Shown here in pieces: positions 8,247 through 17,600 of a stretch of 18,968 bases of DNA. Location: positions 1 through 18,968 of the forward strand of contig DDTL01000094.1 in the NCBI GenBank assembly GCA_002344345.1, written 5' to 3'. The stretch is from Saprospiraceae bacterium UBA2365 (GTDB lineage Bacteria; Bacteroidota; Bacteroidia; Chitinophagales; Saprospiraceae). Positions within the stretch are counted from its first letter, which is position 1. Every line of letters begins with the position of its first letter. The position numbers and the translations under genes are program-made. The notes beneath the pieces are model-generated. The model saw nothing but the letters and a program-made list of their open reading frames with translations. It was not told the DNA's origin and ran no database searches.

Positions 8247-8927
8247 ATGGCAGCTTACAAAGCCATCCTTGCAGATGAACATGTTTTGTTTGTTGAAGGC
8301 CTCAAATTAGTGCTTCAACACATGGACGTTCCACAGGTTGAGGTGGTTGGAACTGCCGGAACAAGTAAAGACTTGTTCGAATTGTTAAAAGAAAAACAAG
8401 CAGATATCCTGTTGTTTGAGTTAAATTTCCAGGGTGAAGACCCCTTGGATTTGATCAAAAAGATCAAATTGGTTGATCGCTCCATCAAACTGGTTGTTTT
8501 GAGTGCATACGGAGAAATGAAACTGGTCAGAACCTGTTTCAACTGTGGAGTGGATGGTTATATTTTGAAGTCAAATGACCTGAACACATTGAAATCCGGG
8601 CTGTCATCAGTGATGCAGCAAGAGATTTTTTTGGGTGATGGACTCATGTTGGCTCCTTCCATACATCCTGATGGACATTCAGCGAATGCACTCGAAGCTA
8701 CCCCGCTCGCAAAAAATGACCGTTTTGTATTGAGGCAAAACCTGACCAACAGAGAATTGGAGATCCTGGAATGGATAGTAAAAGGATTGACCAACAGGCA
8801 AATAGCAAAAGAACTGTACATAAGCGATCAAACAGTCGGTGTTCATAAAAAGAATATCATGAAAAAGCTGGAAGTGAATTCTACGGCTGCTTTGATCAAA
8901 ACAGTTGAAGACAACAAATTGATATAG
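8247..8927 (+). CDS. NarL/FixJ-family response regulator with Glu at the phospho-site
   Basis: This 226-residue two-domain regulator has an N-terminal receiver domain (about 5-125) and a C-terminal LuxR-type helix-turn-helix (about 165-222). The DNA-binding part is canonical: LTNRELEILEWIVKGLTNRQ, then TVGVHKKNIMKKLEV. In the receiver, the acidic pair (D10, E11), the switch Ser (S86) and the conserved Lys (K108, GYILKSND) are present. The phospho-acceptor Asp expected in the LLDLN-type motif is replaced by Glu (E58, ILLFELNFQG; codon GAG at 8418-8420). Such Asp-to-Glu changes can mimic the phosphorylated state or mark regulators not controlled by a kinase. No sensor kinase is adjacent. The ATG at 8247 was chosen because the receiver core (AYKAILADEH) begins directly after it. 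It lies 163 nt upstream of the large surface-protein gene, which could be a target. Confidence 0.92.
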   Translation: MAAYKAILADEHVLFVEGLKLVLQHMDVPQVEVVGTAGTSKDLFELLKEKQADILLFELNFQGEDPLDLIKKIKLVDRSIKLVVLSAYGEMKLVRTCFNCGVDGYILKSNDLNTLKSGLSSVMQQEIFLGDGLMLAPSIHPDGHSANALEATPLAKNDRFVLRQNLTNRELEILEWIVKGLTNRQIAKELYISDQTVGVHKKNIMKKLEVNSTAALIKTVEDNKLI

Positions 8928-9090
8928 AGGGCATTAGTTTTTTGGAACGATGTTTGATATATAAACATGAACGAACCTTCTTGAGTAATACATCTGATTA
9001 ATTACTTACTGATTCAACACGTACTGAAAAAGGTAAAATAATTGGGCTTAGGTCCAGCTATTATTTAGTAATTAATAATATTTGTAACTC

Positions 9091-12000
9091 ATGAAAAGAA
9101 AGAATTTTACTCCTAAACAAGCGATAACAAAGGGTATTGTTTCGTTGGTTTTGTTATTCTTTGTGGCGGCATACCAGCCTTTGAGCGCTCAGGTGTACTG
9201 TCCATTGGCATGTAATGACAATGTCCAGGTGTCAGTTGACAACAACTGCGAGGCATTGATCACGCCCGAGATGGTGCTCGAAGGAGAAAACGCCGCGTGT
9301 AATTATTTCATTAAGAAAATTTACTGGCCAAACGGCACGGTTATTCCGCCCACAGGTGGCATTCCGGGTTATTATGTGCTCGGAGGTCAATATCTGGGTC
9401 AAAAGCTCAATGTGGAAGTCGGATATGGACATCCTGATAATCCAACACTTCCTCACCCGACAAACCTCAATGTTTGCTGGGGTTCCATAATTTTGGAAGA
9501 TAAGCTGGCTCCTGTATTGAATTGTCTGCAGGATGTTTATGTTGGTTGTTATGAAGATCTGTCCAATTATCTGACTACCAATACAAACGTTCAGTATAAC
9601 TACAGATCCGGCGATACCATCAGGGCAAGGAATAACGGAACACTGTATGAACATAATACGATGTTCGGCGGTTTGCCTATTCCTATTAATGGTGGCTGGC
9701 TGGATATTCCGATCAGGATCAATAATGCTGCGAATCAGTCTGAAATTCTGAACCAACTGAAGGCAGAAATTTCTGTGAATAATACTCAGAATATCAGGGT
9801 AGAGATCTATCCGCCAAACCCGCCGGTAGGATATGTGCCGAATTTGTTGCAAACTCCGTTTGTAGATACTTATTTTGAAGGTTTTCAAATGATTGATTCA
9901 GATTTTTCGGGAATTTGGAGGATCAGAGTGATCAATGTGGGAACCCAGGCCAGAACTCTTACAGCCGCTGGATTGAGATTACAAAGTGAATCATATATGA
10001 CTTCACCTTATGGATTGCAGGATAACTGTGAAGTTGATAAAATCTGGATTGTATCTGATAAAACTGTAGATCTGCAGGATTGTGGAGAATACAGCGCCAT
10101 CAGAACCATCGTGTTCAGGGGAAAAGATCATGCTGGCATGCTTTCAAATACCTGTACACATACCATTTATTTTGAAAGAAAAACAGTAGAGGATATTGAA
10201 TGGCCGTTGAACAGAGATGATTATCAGCTCGATGCATTGAATTGTGATAACATTCCTTCCTGGGATTTGAATGGTGATGGTTATCCACAACCGAATGAGT
10301 CAGGATTGCCTACCATCGGAGGATATCCCATTTTCCCGGATGAAGGAAAGACTGGTCATTGCGAAATTCTGGTTACTTATACGGATCAGATCGTTCCGAT
10401 TTGTCCCGGAACATACAAAATCCTCAGACTTTGGACTGCTGTCAACTGTTGTGGACCAACCTATGAAGGCAATCCGAGAACGTATTATCAGATCATTAAA
10501 GTTAAGGACGACAAAGGTCCAATCGTATCAGCGTGTTTCCCCGATGTAGTGGTTAATTCAAATCCGTTTACATGTACTCAGGATGTGAAACTTCCTCATC
10601 CGGGAGGAGATCCTCATTGCCCGATGGTAATTTATGATTGTCAATTGGAAGATGTAACCTATACTGTAGGGTACAAATTCGGAGATTGTGATAATCCTCC
10701 GGGAGAAGATGTGCCATGGATATATAATACTGGTCTGGTATTGAATCCTGATGGATCTTACACTTTGAAAAATGTGCCTTTCGGTTGTGCCTGGATCAAA
10801 TATACATTTACAGATCCATGTGGCAACTCTACTGAAGCATTCTTTGAAGTGTATGTTGAAGATAAGGTTCCTCCGGTACCTGTTTGTGATCAAAATACAG
10901 TAGTAACTGTAGCAGCTGAATGTTCTGCAAGAATTTATGCCGAGACATTTGACGATGGTAGCTGGGATAACTGTTCACCGGTTCATTTCGAGGTCAGAAG
11001 GATGACCGGAACTTGTGGTAATACGCATTTGTTTGGACCTTATGTTGATATTTGTCCAACAGATGTGGGTAAAACATTCATGGTTGAATTGAAAGTGATC
11101 GATGAAGCAGGCAACTGGAATACCTGTATGGTGAATGTATTTGTCGATGATAAAGCTCCACCGGTATTCACATATTGTCCACCGGCCATTACCATTGATT
11201 GCAATCAGGATTATAAGAATCTTGATATTACCGGGAGACCACAGGTAGCTGACAATTGCGGTATCAAGTCATTAGACTACACTGATTCCGGCAGTCTGAC
11301 AGAGTGTAACGTGGGTACCATTACAAGAAGATGGACAGTGGTTGACTTTGGCGGACGCACAGCGACTTGTTCTCAAACGATAACAGTGGTCAACAATGAT
11401 CCGTTTACAAGAAATGATATTACATGGCCAACTGATAAACTGAATATCCAGGGATGTTTGAATACAAGTACTCACCCGGATGCTACAGGTTATCCAGTAT
11501 TGAACGATAATTTCTGCAGCCTGGTTGCTTATACCTATGAAGATCAGGTGTTTACATTGGTAGAAGGTGCTTGTTACAAGATTCTCAGAACATGGACAGT
11601 TTTGGATTGGTGTCAGTTTAACCAATCAAATCCAAACTCTCCAGGCGTATGGAAGCACACACAGATCATTAAGGTATTTAACAATGTACCTCCTGTATTC
11701 ACTTCACCATGTACCAACATCACAGTGGATGGATTTAACGCAGATTGTACAGGAAATGTTGATTTAACTGCAACTGCAACAGACGAATGTACTCCGGTTA
11801 ATCAGCTCAACTGGCAATATAAAGTGGACTTGTTCAGGGACGGAAGCATTGATTACTTTGGTTTCACTAACAGGTTCCAGAGAAATAATCTACCTCTGGG
11901 TGTACACCGTATTTCCTGGGAAGTTGAAGACGCTTGCGGTAACGTTACAGAATGTGAATACAACTTCACATTGAAAGATAGCAAAAAACCTACTCCGGTA

Positions 12001-13536
12001 TGTATTTCTGATGTGACCACCGTGATCATGCCTTCTTCCGGTACTATTACCGTCAATGCCAGAACGTTCGATCATGGTAGTTTTGACAACTGTACTAAAG
12101 GAGCGACCTGTGAAGATTGCAATTCAGACCTGAGATATTCATTCTCTCCAAATACAAATGACAAGACAAGAACCTTTACTTTGGCAAATGTAGGATTGAA
12201 TGTATTGCAAATGTGGGTAACTGACGAGTTTGGCAATCAGGATTATTGCGAAGTGACTTTGAGAATTCAGCATAATGCTGCAGGTATTCTTCCGATGATC
12301 GCTGGAAATGTGACGACTGAAGAAGGAAATAATGTAAGTGGTGTAGAAGTGGAATTAAGCGAAATGAACTCAAATGAATCCGCTTACAGTACTACAAATG
12401 CACAGGGTTACTTTGAAATGCTGAGCAATCAGGAGAACGGTGATTATACAGTTTCTGCAAAAAAACAGGATAGTTATACCACCGGTTTGAGCACACTGGA
12501 CCTTGTTATCTTACAAAAACATTTGTTGGGCATTACTGCAATTAACTCACCATATAAACTTTTAGCTGCGGATGCAGACATGAACGGATCAATTTCAGCC
12601 AACGATATTTTCCAATTGAGAAGGTTGATATTGGGAGTTGACAACAAACTTGCAAAACACGAAAATGCATGGAGCATTGTAAATGCAGATTATGAGTTTA
12701 CCAGCAATGCCAATCCATGGCTCAATATGAACCTGGTACAAATGTATAGCAGAGTTTATATGGGACTTTCTGCGGATCAGCTCGCAAGTAATTTCGTAGC
12801 GATCAAGATCGGTGATGTCAATGGTTCAATCAACCAGCTACTCAATGGAGGAAATGTTGAAAACAGAAACACGATGGGTTTATTCGCTGTGAACAAAAAT
12901 TTTGCAGCAGGACAAATCGTTGAAATTCCTGTTTACTCAGCTGAATTCAATGAAATAGCAGGTATGCAGTTTTCAGCAAGATTGAACGAATCCGTATTCA
13001 GCTATGAAGGAATTGGTTCCGGAGCGATCAAAATTGCTCAGGATCAGGTAGCTCTGATAGGGAAAGACTTGATCAATCTCAGCTGGAACCAGGCTGAAGG
13101 CGTGAATGTACCGGAAAACGAGGTATTATTCACCATCAAATTAAGAGCAAAAACGAACGGACAATTACAAAACAACATAGCTTTCACCTCTGAGATGATC
13201 AGCGCTGAAGCTTACACACAAAACCTAGAAACTAAAAAACTGTCATTTGACGTAAGAAGCAACCTGAACGAAGGATTTGTATTGTACCAAAATACGCCAA
13301 ATCCATTCGACAACGAAACTGAAATAGTCTTTGAATTACCCCAGGCCGAAATGGCAACACTTAAAGTGTTTGACGTCACAGGCAGAGTATTGATGACTGT
13401 TTCCCAGGAGTTTGCAAAAGGAAGAAATTCTGTAAGCATGAGTAAGAAAGATCTGGGTAATCCCGGAGGAGTGCTTTACTATCAGCTCGAAACAAAGGAT
13501 AAGACAGCTGTAAGGAAAATGATACTCCTTAATTAA
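9091..13536 (+). CDS. Large T9SS (type A) surface protein with HYR-like, dockerin and cohesin-like modules
   Basis: This 1481-residue exported protein has a signal peptide at about 1-34, ending LSAQ. A Cys-rich ectodomain follows with a P-domain-like stretch at about 170-300 (FSGIWRIRVIN) and repeated modules. One module type occurs at about 369-480 and 777-870; both start I-x-W-P and contain C-x(2-4)-KILR-x-WT. Another occurs at about 592-685 and 965-1055, with FDDGSWDNC and FDHGSFDNC. HYR-like segments lie between. A carboxypeptidase-regulatory-like fold (about 1069-1123) leads into a dockerin-like segment (about 1126-1182). Its second calcium loop is complete (D1161, D1163, N1165, S1169, D1172), while its first loop keeps only D1137. 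A cohesin-like module follows (about 1262-1388). The end (about 1395-1481, YQNTPNPFDNETEIVFELP) is a type A T9SS sorting domain. No catalytic domain is seen. The role is probably adhesion or surface scaffolding. Confidence 0.9.
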   Translation: MKRKNFTPKQAITKGIVSLVLLFFVAAYQPLSAQVYCPLACNDNVQVSVDNNCEALITPEMVLEGENAACNYFIKKIYWPNGTVIPPTGGIPGYYVLGGQYLGQKLNVEVGYGHPDNPTLPHPTNLNVCWGSIILEDKLAPVLNCLQDVYVGCYEDLSNYLTTNTNVQYNYRSGDTIRARNNGTLYEHNTMFGGLPIPINGGWLDIPIRINNAANQSEILNQLKAEISVNNTQNIRVEIYPPNPPVGYVPNLLQTPFVDTYFEGFQMIDSDFSGIWRIRVINVGTQARTLTAAGLRLQSESYMTSPYGLQDNCEVDKIWIVSDKTVDLQDCGEYSAIRTIVFRGKDHAGMLSNTCTHTIYFERKTVEDIEWPLNRDDYQLDALNCDNIPSWDLNGDGYPQPNESGLPTIGGYPIFPDEGKTGHCEILVTYTDQIVPICPGTYKILRLWTAVNCCGPTYEGNPRTYYQIIKVKDDKGPIVSACFPDVVVNSNPFTCTQDVKLPHPGGDPHCPMVIYDCQLEDVTYTVGYKFGDCDNPPGEDVPWIYNTGLVLNPDGSYTLKNVPFGCAWIKYTFTDPCGNSTEAFFEVYVEDKVPPVPVCDQNTVVTVAAECSARIYAETFDDGSWDNCSPVHFEVRRMTGTCGNTHLFGPYVDICPTDVGKTFMVELKVIDEAGNWNTCMVNVFVDDKAPPVFTYCPPAITIDCNQDYKNLDITGRPQVADNCGIKSLDYTDSGSLTECNVGTITRRWTVVDFGGRTATCSQTITVVNNDPFTRNDITWPTDKLNIQGCLNTSTHPDATGYPVLNDNFCSLVAYTYEDQVFTLVEGACYKILRTWTVLDWCQFNQSNPNSPGVWKHTQIIKVFNNVPPVFTSPCTNITVDGFNADCTGNVDLTATATDECTPVNQLNWQYKVDLFRDGSIDYFGFTNRFQRNNLPLGVHRISWEVEDACGNVTECEYNFTLKDSKKPTPVCISDVTTVIMPSSGTITVNARTFDHGSFDNCTKGATCEDCNSDLRYSFSPNTNDKTRTFTLANVGLNVLQMWVTDEFGNQDYCEVTLRIQHNAAGILPMIAGNVTTEEGNNVSGVEVELSEMNSNESAYSTTNAQGYFEMLSNQENGDYTVSAKKQDSYTTGLSTLDLVILQKHLLGITAINSPYKLLAADADMNGSISANDIFQLRRLILGVDNKLAKHENAWSIVNADYEFTSNANPWLNMNLVQMYSRVYMGLSADQLASNFVAIKIGDVNGSINQLLNGGNVENRNTMGLFAVNKNFAAGQIVEIPVYSAEFNEIAGMQFSARLNESVFSYEGIGSGAIKIAQDQVALIGKDLINLSWNQAEGVNVPENEVLFTIKLRAKTNGQLQNNIAFTSEMISAEAYTQNLETKKLSFDVRSNLNEGFVLYQNTPNPFDNETEIVFELPQAEMATLKVFDVTGRVLMTVSQEFAKGRNSVSMSKKDLGNPGGVLYYQLETKDKTAVRKMILLN

Positions 13537-13559
13537 GAAAATTCAGAACTTTTAACACA

Positions 13560-13596
13560 GGGCTTTACTTGCGATGCAGCAGGTAAAGCCCTTTTT
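13560..13596 (+). terminator. Rho-independent terminator after the type A surface protein
   Basis: A 13-bp stem with one G-T pair, starting GGGCTTTAC (13560-13568) and closing GTAAAGCCC (13583-13591), has a 6-nt loop and is followed by five T. It begins 24 nt after the stop codon, so the 1481-residue gene is probably transcribed apart from the next gene. Confidence 0.88.
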
Positions 13597-13698
13597 GCAT
13601 CTGATATTCAAAAGAGGAAGTTTAGTGCTGACTTGCCGGAAAAGGATTTTTCAAATTTGCATTTTAGATATGACTTCCACTGTATAATAAATTATAAT

Positions 13699-13721
13699 CC
13701 TAAGCTGGACGAGCCGGAATC
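13699..13721 (+). repeat. 23-bp element, copy 1
   Basis: This stretch contains CTGGACGAGCCGGAA and matches 18946-18968 at 20 of 23 positions in the same orientation. Each copy lies 160-185 nt downstream of a stop codon and beyond a terminator. It may be the edge of a larger repeat, since the second copy runs into the window end. Confidence 0.55.
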
Positions 13722-13744
13722 AAAGAGGAAAATGATTTAAGAAT

Positions 13745-13832
13745 CCCTTCGGGCTTGCCCGTAGAGCCTGCCCGTATGGGGGGAGGGTGTTCAACCCCGT
13801 TGGATTTACATCCTACGGGGTAAATATTCTGT
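13745..13832 (+). repeat. REP-like GC-rich element, inverted copy 2 of the dispersed repeat
   Basis: This GC-rich island in AT-rich DNA contains several small inverted repeats: CCCTTCGGG (13745-13753), GGGCTTGCCC (13751-13760), a repeated GCCCGTA (13757-13763 and 13770-13776), and ACCCCGT (13794-13800) with ACGGGGT (13815-13821). Its 3' part (13803-13832) is the inverted counterpart of 4051-4083. The clustered palindromes and dispersed copy look like a REP or MITE-type intergenic element. It has no coding capacity. Confidence 0.6.
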
Positions 13833-13866
13833 GTGGCTTTATTTCTAAGATCAAAAGACTTTAAAG

Positions 13867-13906
13867 TACTGCCAAAAAATACACAAATTGTATTTTTAAG
13901 ACAGTA
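13867..13906. repeat. Two-part hairpin
   Basis: A perfect 9-bp inverted repeat, AAAAATACA (13875-13883) with TGTATTTTT (13889-13897), is nested inside an outer 5-bp pair, TACTG (13867-13871) with CAGTA (13902-13906). It sits directly after the REP-like element. It could be part of that element or an RNA structure; no function can be assigned. Confidence 0.5.
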
Positions 13907-14336
13907 AAGTTGAACTTTTTAGTTTTTTGCCAGAAAAAATTCAGCATATTGTATTGTATGGTGAGCAATATTTCAGGAATTTAATTAATTCCATTCATTT
14001 ATGATAAATGTAAAAATTCTATAATATTGGATTAGATTTCTGGTAAGAAAGAATTATGGCATAATGAGCTGTTAATAGAATAATATATCAGGTGGAGTAA
14101 AGAATCCTGTTTTAGCAATAATCAACGGAAAAGGTTGTTAAAATCTTCTGAAGGACTTATGGTTTTTGAAGTGTTGTTAAAAATGTTTTTTACGATTTTT
14201 CATTTTTTTTAATAAAATTTTATTGTAATTAGAAATTTGGCATAGTTATTACTCTTATTATCAGGATGCACTTTTTTTTATTATTTACTACCCAAAAATG
14301 TATGGATTTAAATATTGATATGTGTATGTACTTATT

Positions 14337-14369
14337 TTTGACCTGATTATAATAATTTTCATACTTTTG
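14337..14369 (+). promoter_or_regulatory. Candidate Bacteroidota-type promoter for the type B surface gene
   Basis: TTTG (14337-14340) is followed after 21 nt by TACTTTTG (14362-14369) and then C, fitting the Bacteroidota -33 and -7 consensus and its spacing. Transcription would start near 14376, giving a leader of about 300 nt before the start codon at 14675. Another exact TAnnTTTG match, TATTTTTG, overlaps at 14333-14340 but lacks a well-spaced -33 box. Confidence 0.5.
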
Positions 14370-14674
14370 CTTCCGATAAGGATTTTTTCTGTTCAAAATC
14401 CGGAGCAAAATCTTTATGATCTGGTTCGGTTGTCAGGAATAACAAAGAGCGATAATCTTAAAATTCAGGAAGTAAGGATCATTTGGTTAGTTAGAAGTAG
14501 TATGATCATTCCGGTGAAAATGGCCCGTTTGGAAAAAGATTTTTCAGGGTTTTATGGATCTCGGCATATCTGTTAAATTCTCATAACCTTTTGATCAAAA
14601 ATAAATTGATTTAAATTTTACCCCAATATTAAGGGATAAAAATATGACCATTAAAGAAAACAAAAAATAAACAG

Positions 14675-17600
14675 ATGAAAAGAATATTTGTATTATTAAT
14701 TATTTTGTTTGGATGGTATCATCTGAGTATCGGCCAAAATCCGCTGGTGCTGAATTTTTCAAGTTCATCACCGACTGGACAAACCGCTACTGTGGATGTT
14801 ACGGTTCAGAATTTTTCCAATATTATCGGATTTCAGTTTTTTGTAGGTTGGGATACAGATGTCTTGACTTTTTCCAGTATAACCAATATCAATAATGGTT
14901 TGCCTGGATATAGTATATCAAGTTTTGCAACACCTCCAACCATACCAGACGGGCATGTAAACCTATCCTGGTTTTCCACGGATCCTTTGGGAAATGCATC
15001 AAATCTGCCGGCCAATGCAGTTTTATTTTCCATTGTATTGAATGTAGTCGGAGATCCATGCGATGAAACAGATTTTAATCTGGTGACTTACGGAACTTAC
15101 AGCAGCGAGGCTTATAATGGAAGTTATCAGAACATTCCCGTTACCTCCAATGCAGGTACGGTCACCATTCCGGGTACTGACTGCGGTGGCGTGGATCCTG
15201 AAGAAGGTGATGGTGTCGGTATCTGTCCTGATGCTGTGATCGGTGCTCCGGGTACCAACATTTGTGTTCCCATCCGTGTCGATAGCTTTGTAAACATCAC
15301 CAGCGCTCAATTTGGAGTTGAATATAACGCCAGTATACTGGATTTTACAGGACATCAGAATGGACCTTTGTCCGATGTTTTTGTGAACCCGACAGGTGGA
15401 AATAAAATCAGGTTTTTATGGATCGTGCCCGGTAATCAGGGTCCCCAAACCATACCTGATGGCGGTGTTATTGTTAAGTACTGCTTTAACGTGATCGGGA
15501 GCATGGGGCAAGTCAGTCCGATCAGTGTAATTGATATCATTCCTCCACCGCAATTGCTCATTGAATTTATCGATGGTGAAGGGGATGAATTACCATATTA
15601 TACCTGTAATACAGGAAAAGTAACCGTTGGGACACCTGCAGAGAATCCTGTCAGATTTATTGCAGAAGAAAAAACTGCGGATGCCAATTCCAATGTATGT
15701 GTTAACATTACTACTGAAAATTTTGAAGAAATTTCAGGTTTTCAATGGGCTATGACCTGGAATAGCAGTGTGATGACCTTTAATGGCTTGGGACCTGTCA
15801 ATAATATTGGTATTTCCGCCAATGATATTAATCTGGTAGCCAGTAATAAACTGCGTGTGACCTGGTTACCAACATCACAGGTGACTAAACCCGATGGAAC
15901 GGTACTATTCCAGTTGTGCTATAATACCATTGGTAACTGTGATAGTTCTACCCCATTACAATTTACTGCGGATGGAGCTAACTTCCCGATTTTGGCCGGA
16001 GATGCCAGCGGAAATCCATTACCTGTTGAAACGGATAATGGTTCTGTGACCATCGAATGCGCTTGCAGCATTGCAGTCGATGTCGTGAATGCCGGTTGCT
16101 TTGGAGCAAAAAATGGTAGTATATATATTACATTGACTGGTTGTACAGCACAGAGTTACCTGTGGAACACTGGTCAGACCAGTCAAAATCTTATTGGGAT
16201 CGGTGCCGGAACTTATTCGGTAACGGTTACGGACACCAATGGTAAAACTACCGTCAAAAGCGGTATAACCGTGACTGAACCGACTGAGATCGCTATCACG
16301 GAAACGACCACACAGGTGACCTGTTCAACAAACGGCAGCATTCAACTGACCGTTTCAGGAGGTACACCTCCATATAACTATAGTTGGTCGCCCAACGTGG
16401 GCTCCGGTCCTGCAATCAGCAACCTGACTCCCGGGAATTACAGTGTTACCGTAACTGATAATCAAAGTTGCCAGAAAATCAAGTCTTTTACGATCACTTC
16501 CAGCGTTACCGCATTTACAGCGGATGCCATCGTGAATGATATTACCTGTAAGGATGCGAACAACGGAAAAATAACCGTGATCCCTTCAGGTGGCTGTTCT
16601 CCATATACCATTGTATGGTCTGACGGACAGTCTGCCGGTGTGTTTTCAAGGGAAAATCTTGCTGCCGGAACATATACAGCTACGGTTACTGACAACAAAG
16701 GAACCACCGGGACAATTTCCAGATCCATAACCAATCCTTCTTTCGCATTGACAGTTTCCGGGGTAGTAACCCAGCCGACTGTTGCAGGAGGTAACGGACA
16801 GATCGTCATTACCGTTTCAGGTGGTCAAAGTCCTTATACTTATTTATGGAACAATCCTTCAGCCAGCACGACAAAAGACCTGACTGCTCTGGCAGGAAAA
16901 TACATTGTCGCTGTTACGGATGCAAGAGGATGCAGGGTATTTTCATCAGAGTTTGAGATCAAGGATCCGGTTGCCAATGTAGTGATTGATGTAGTTGCCA
17001 ATGTGGATTTATATAATGGATTCGGAGTAAGTTGTGCTGGAGCATGTGACGGAAAGTTAAAAATTAATCAAATAGTGGCCAATACACCATTTAAAATATT
17101 CCTTGATGGAACTGAATTGACGCAACCACAGCTTGCAGCCAGAACCTTCTGTGCCGGTTCCTATACCATCAGAATTACAGATGCTGCCGGGAAAGATGAA
17201 AGTAAAACGGTGACATTTACAGCACCTCCTGCCCTGACTGTTCAATTGGATGAAGTGATCTGTGTTGATGACAATAACGGAAGCATTGAAGTCAGTGTAT
17301 CCGGCGGAGTAAGTGAATATGTGTATAACTGGGGAATCGGCGGACAGACCAGCTATATAATTAGTGGCTTGAGTACGGGAACCTATGGCGTAACTGTCAC
17401 TGATAAAAACAAATGCAGTACATCTCTGACCAATATTGAAGTTGAAGAATGTCCTTTGCCGGAAGATTGTTTTGTGGGCGTGCCCGTGATCACAGCCAAC
17501 AATGACGGGATCAATGATAAATTCATCATTTCCTGCCTGAAGTTCTATGACAACAATAAACTGGATCTTTATGACAGATGGGGCAGAAAAGTGTTCGGTG

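Larger units (their letters stand above)
13597..14674. other. Long intergenic region before the type B surface gene
   Basis: About 1.1 kb without a credible gene. The first third holds repeat elements (13699-13721, 13745-13832 and 13867-13906, listed separately). The rest is very AT-rich and contains a perfect 14-bp palindrome, AATAAAATTTTATT (14211-14224), after a T run, and a good promoter candidate (14337-14369). If that promoter is used, the mRNA leader of the next gene is about 300 nt. An 84-codon open frame inside (14322-14576) overlaps the promoter and looks spurious. Confidence 0.55.

Noticed and set aside
9091..13536. Cellulosome-type enzyme or scaffold for polysaccharide breakdown.
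   Set aside because: Dockerin-like and cohesin-like modules are seen, but no glycoside hydrolase, protease or carbohydrate-binding domain could be recognised in either large protein.
14322..14576. An 84-codon plus-strand open frame with a hydrophobic start.
   Set aside because: It overlaps the promoter candidate, lies in very AT-rich DNA where hydrophobic residues arise by chance, and shows no domain or ribosome-binding context.
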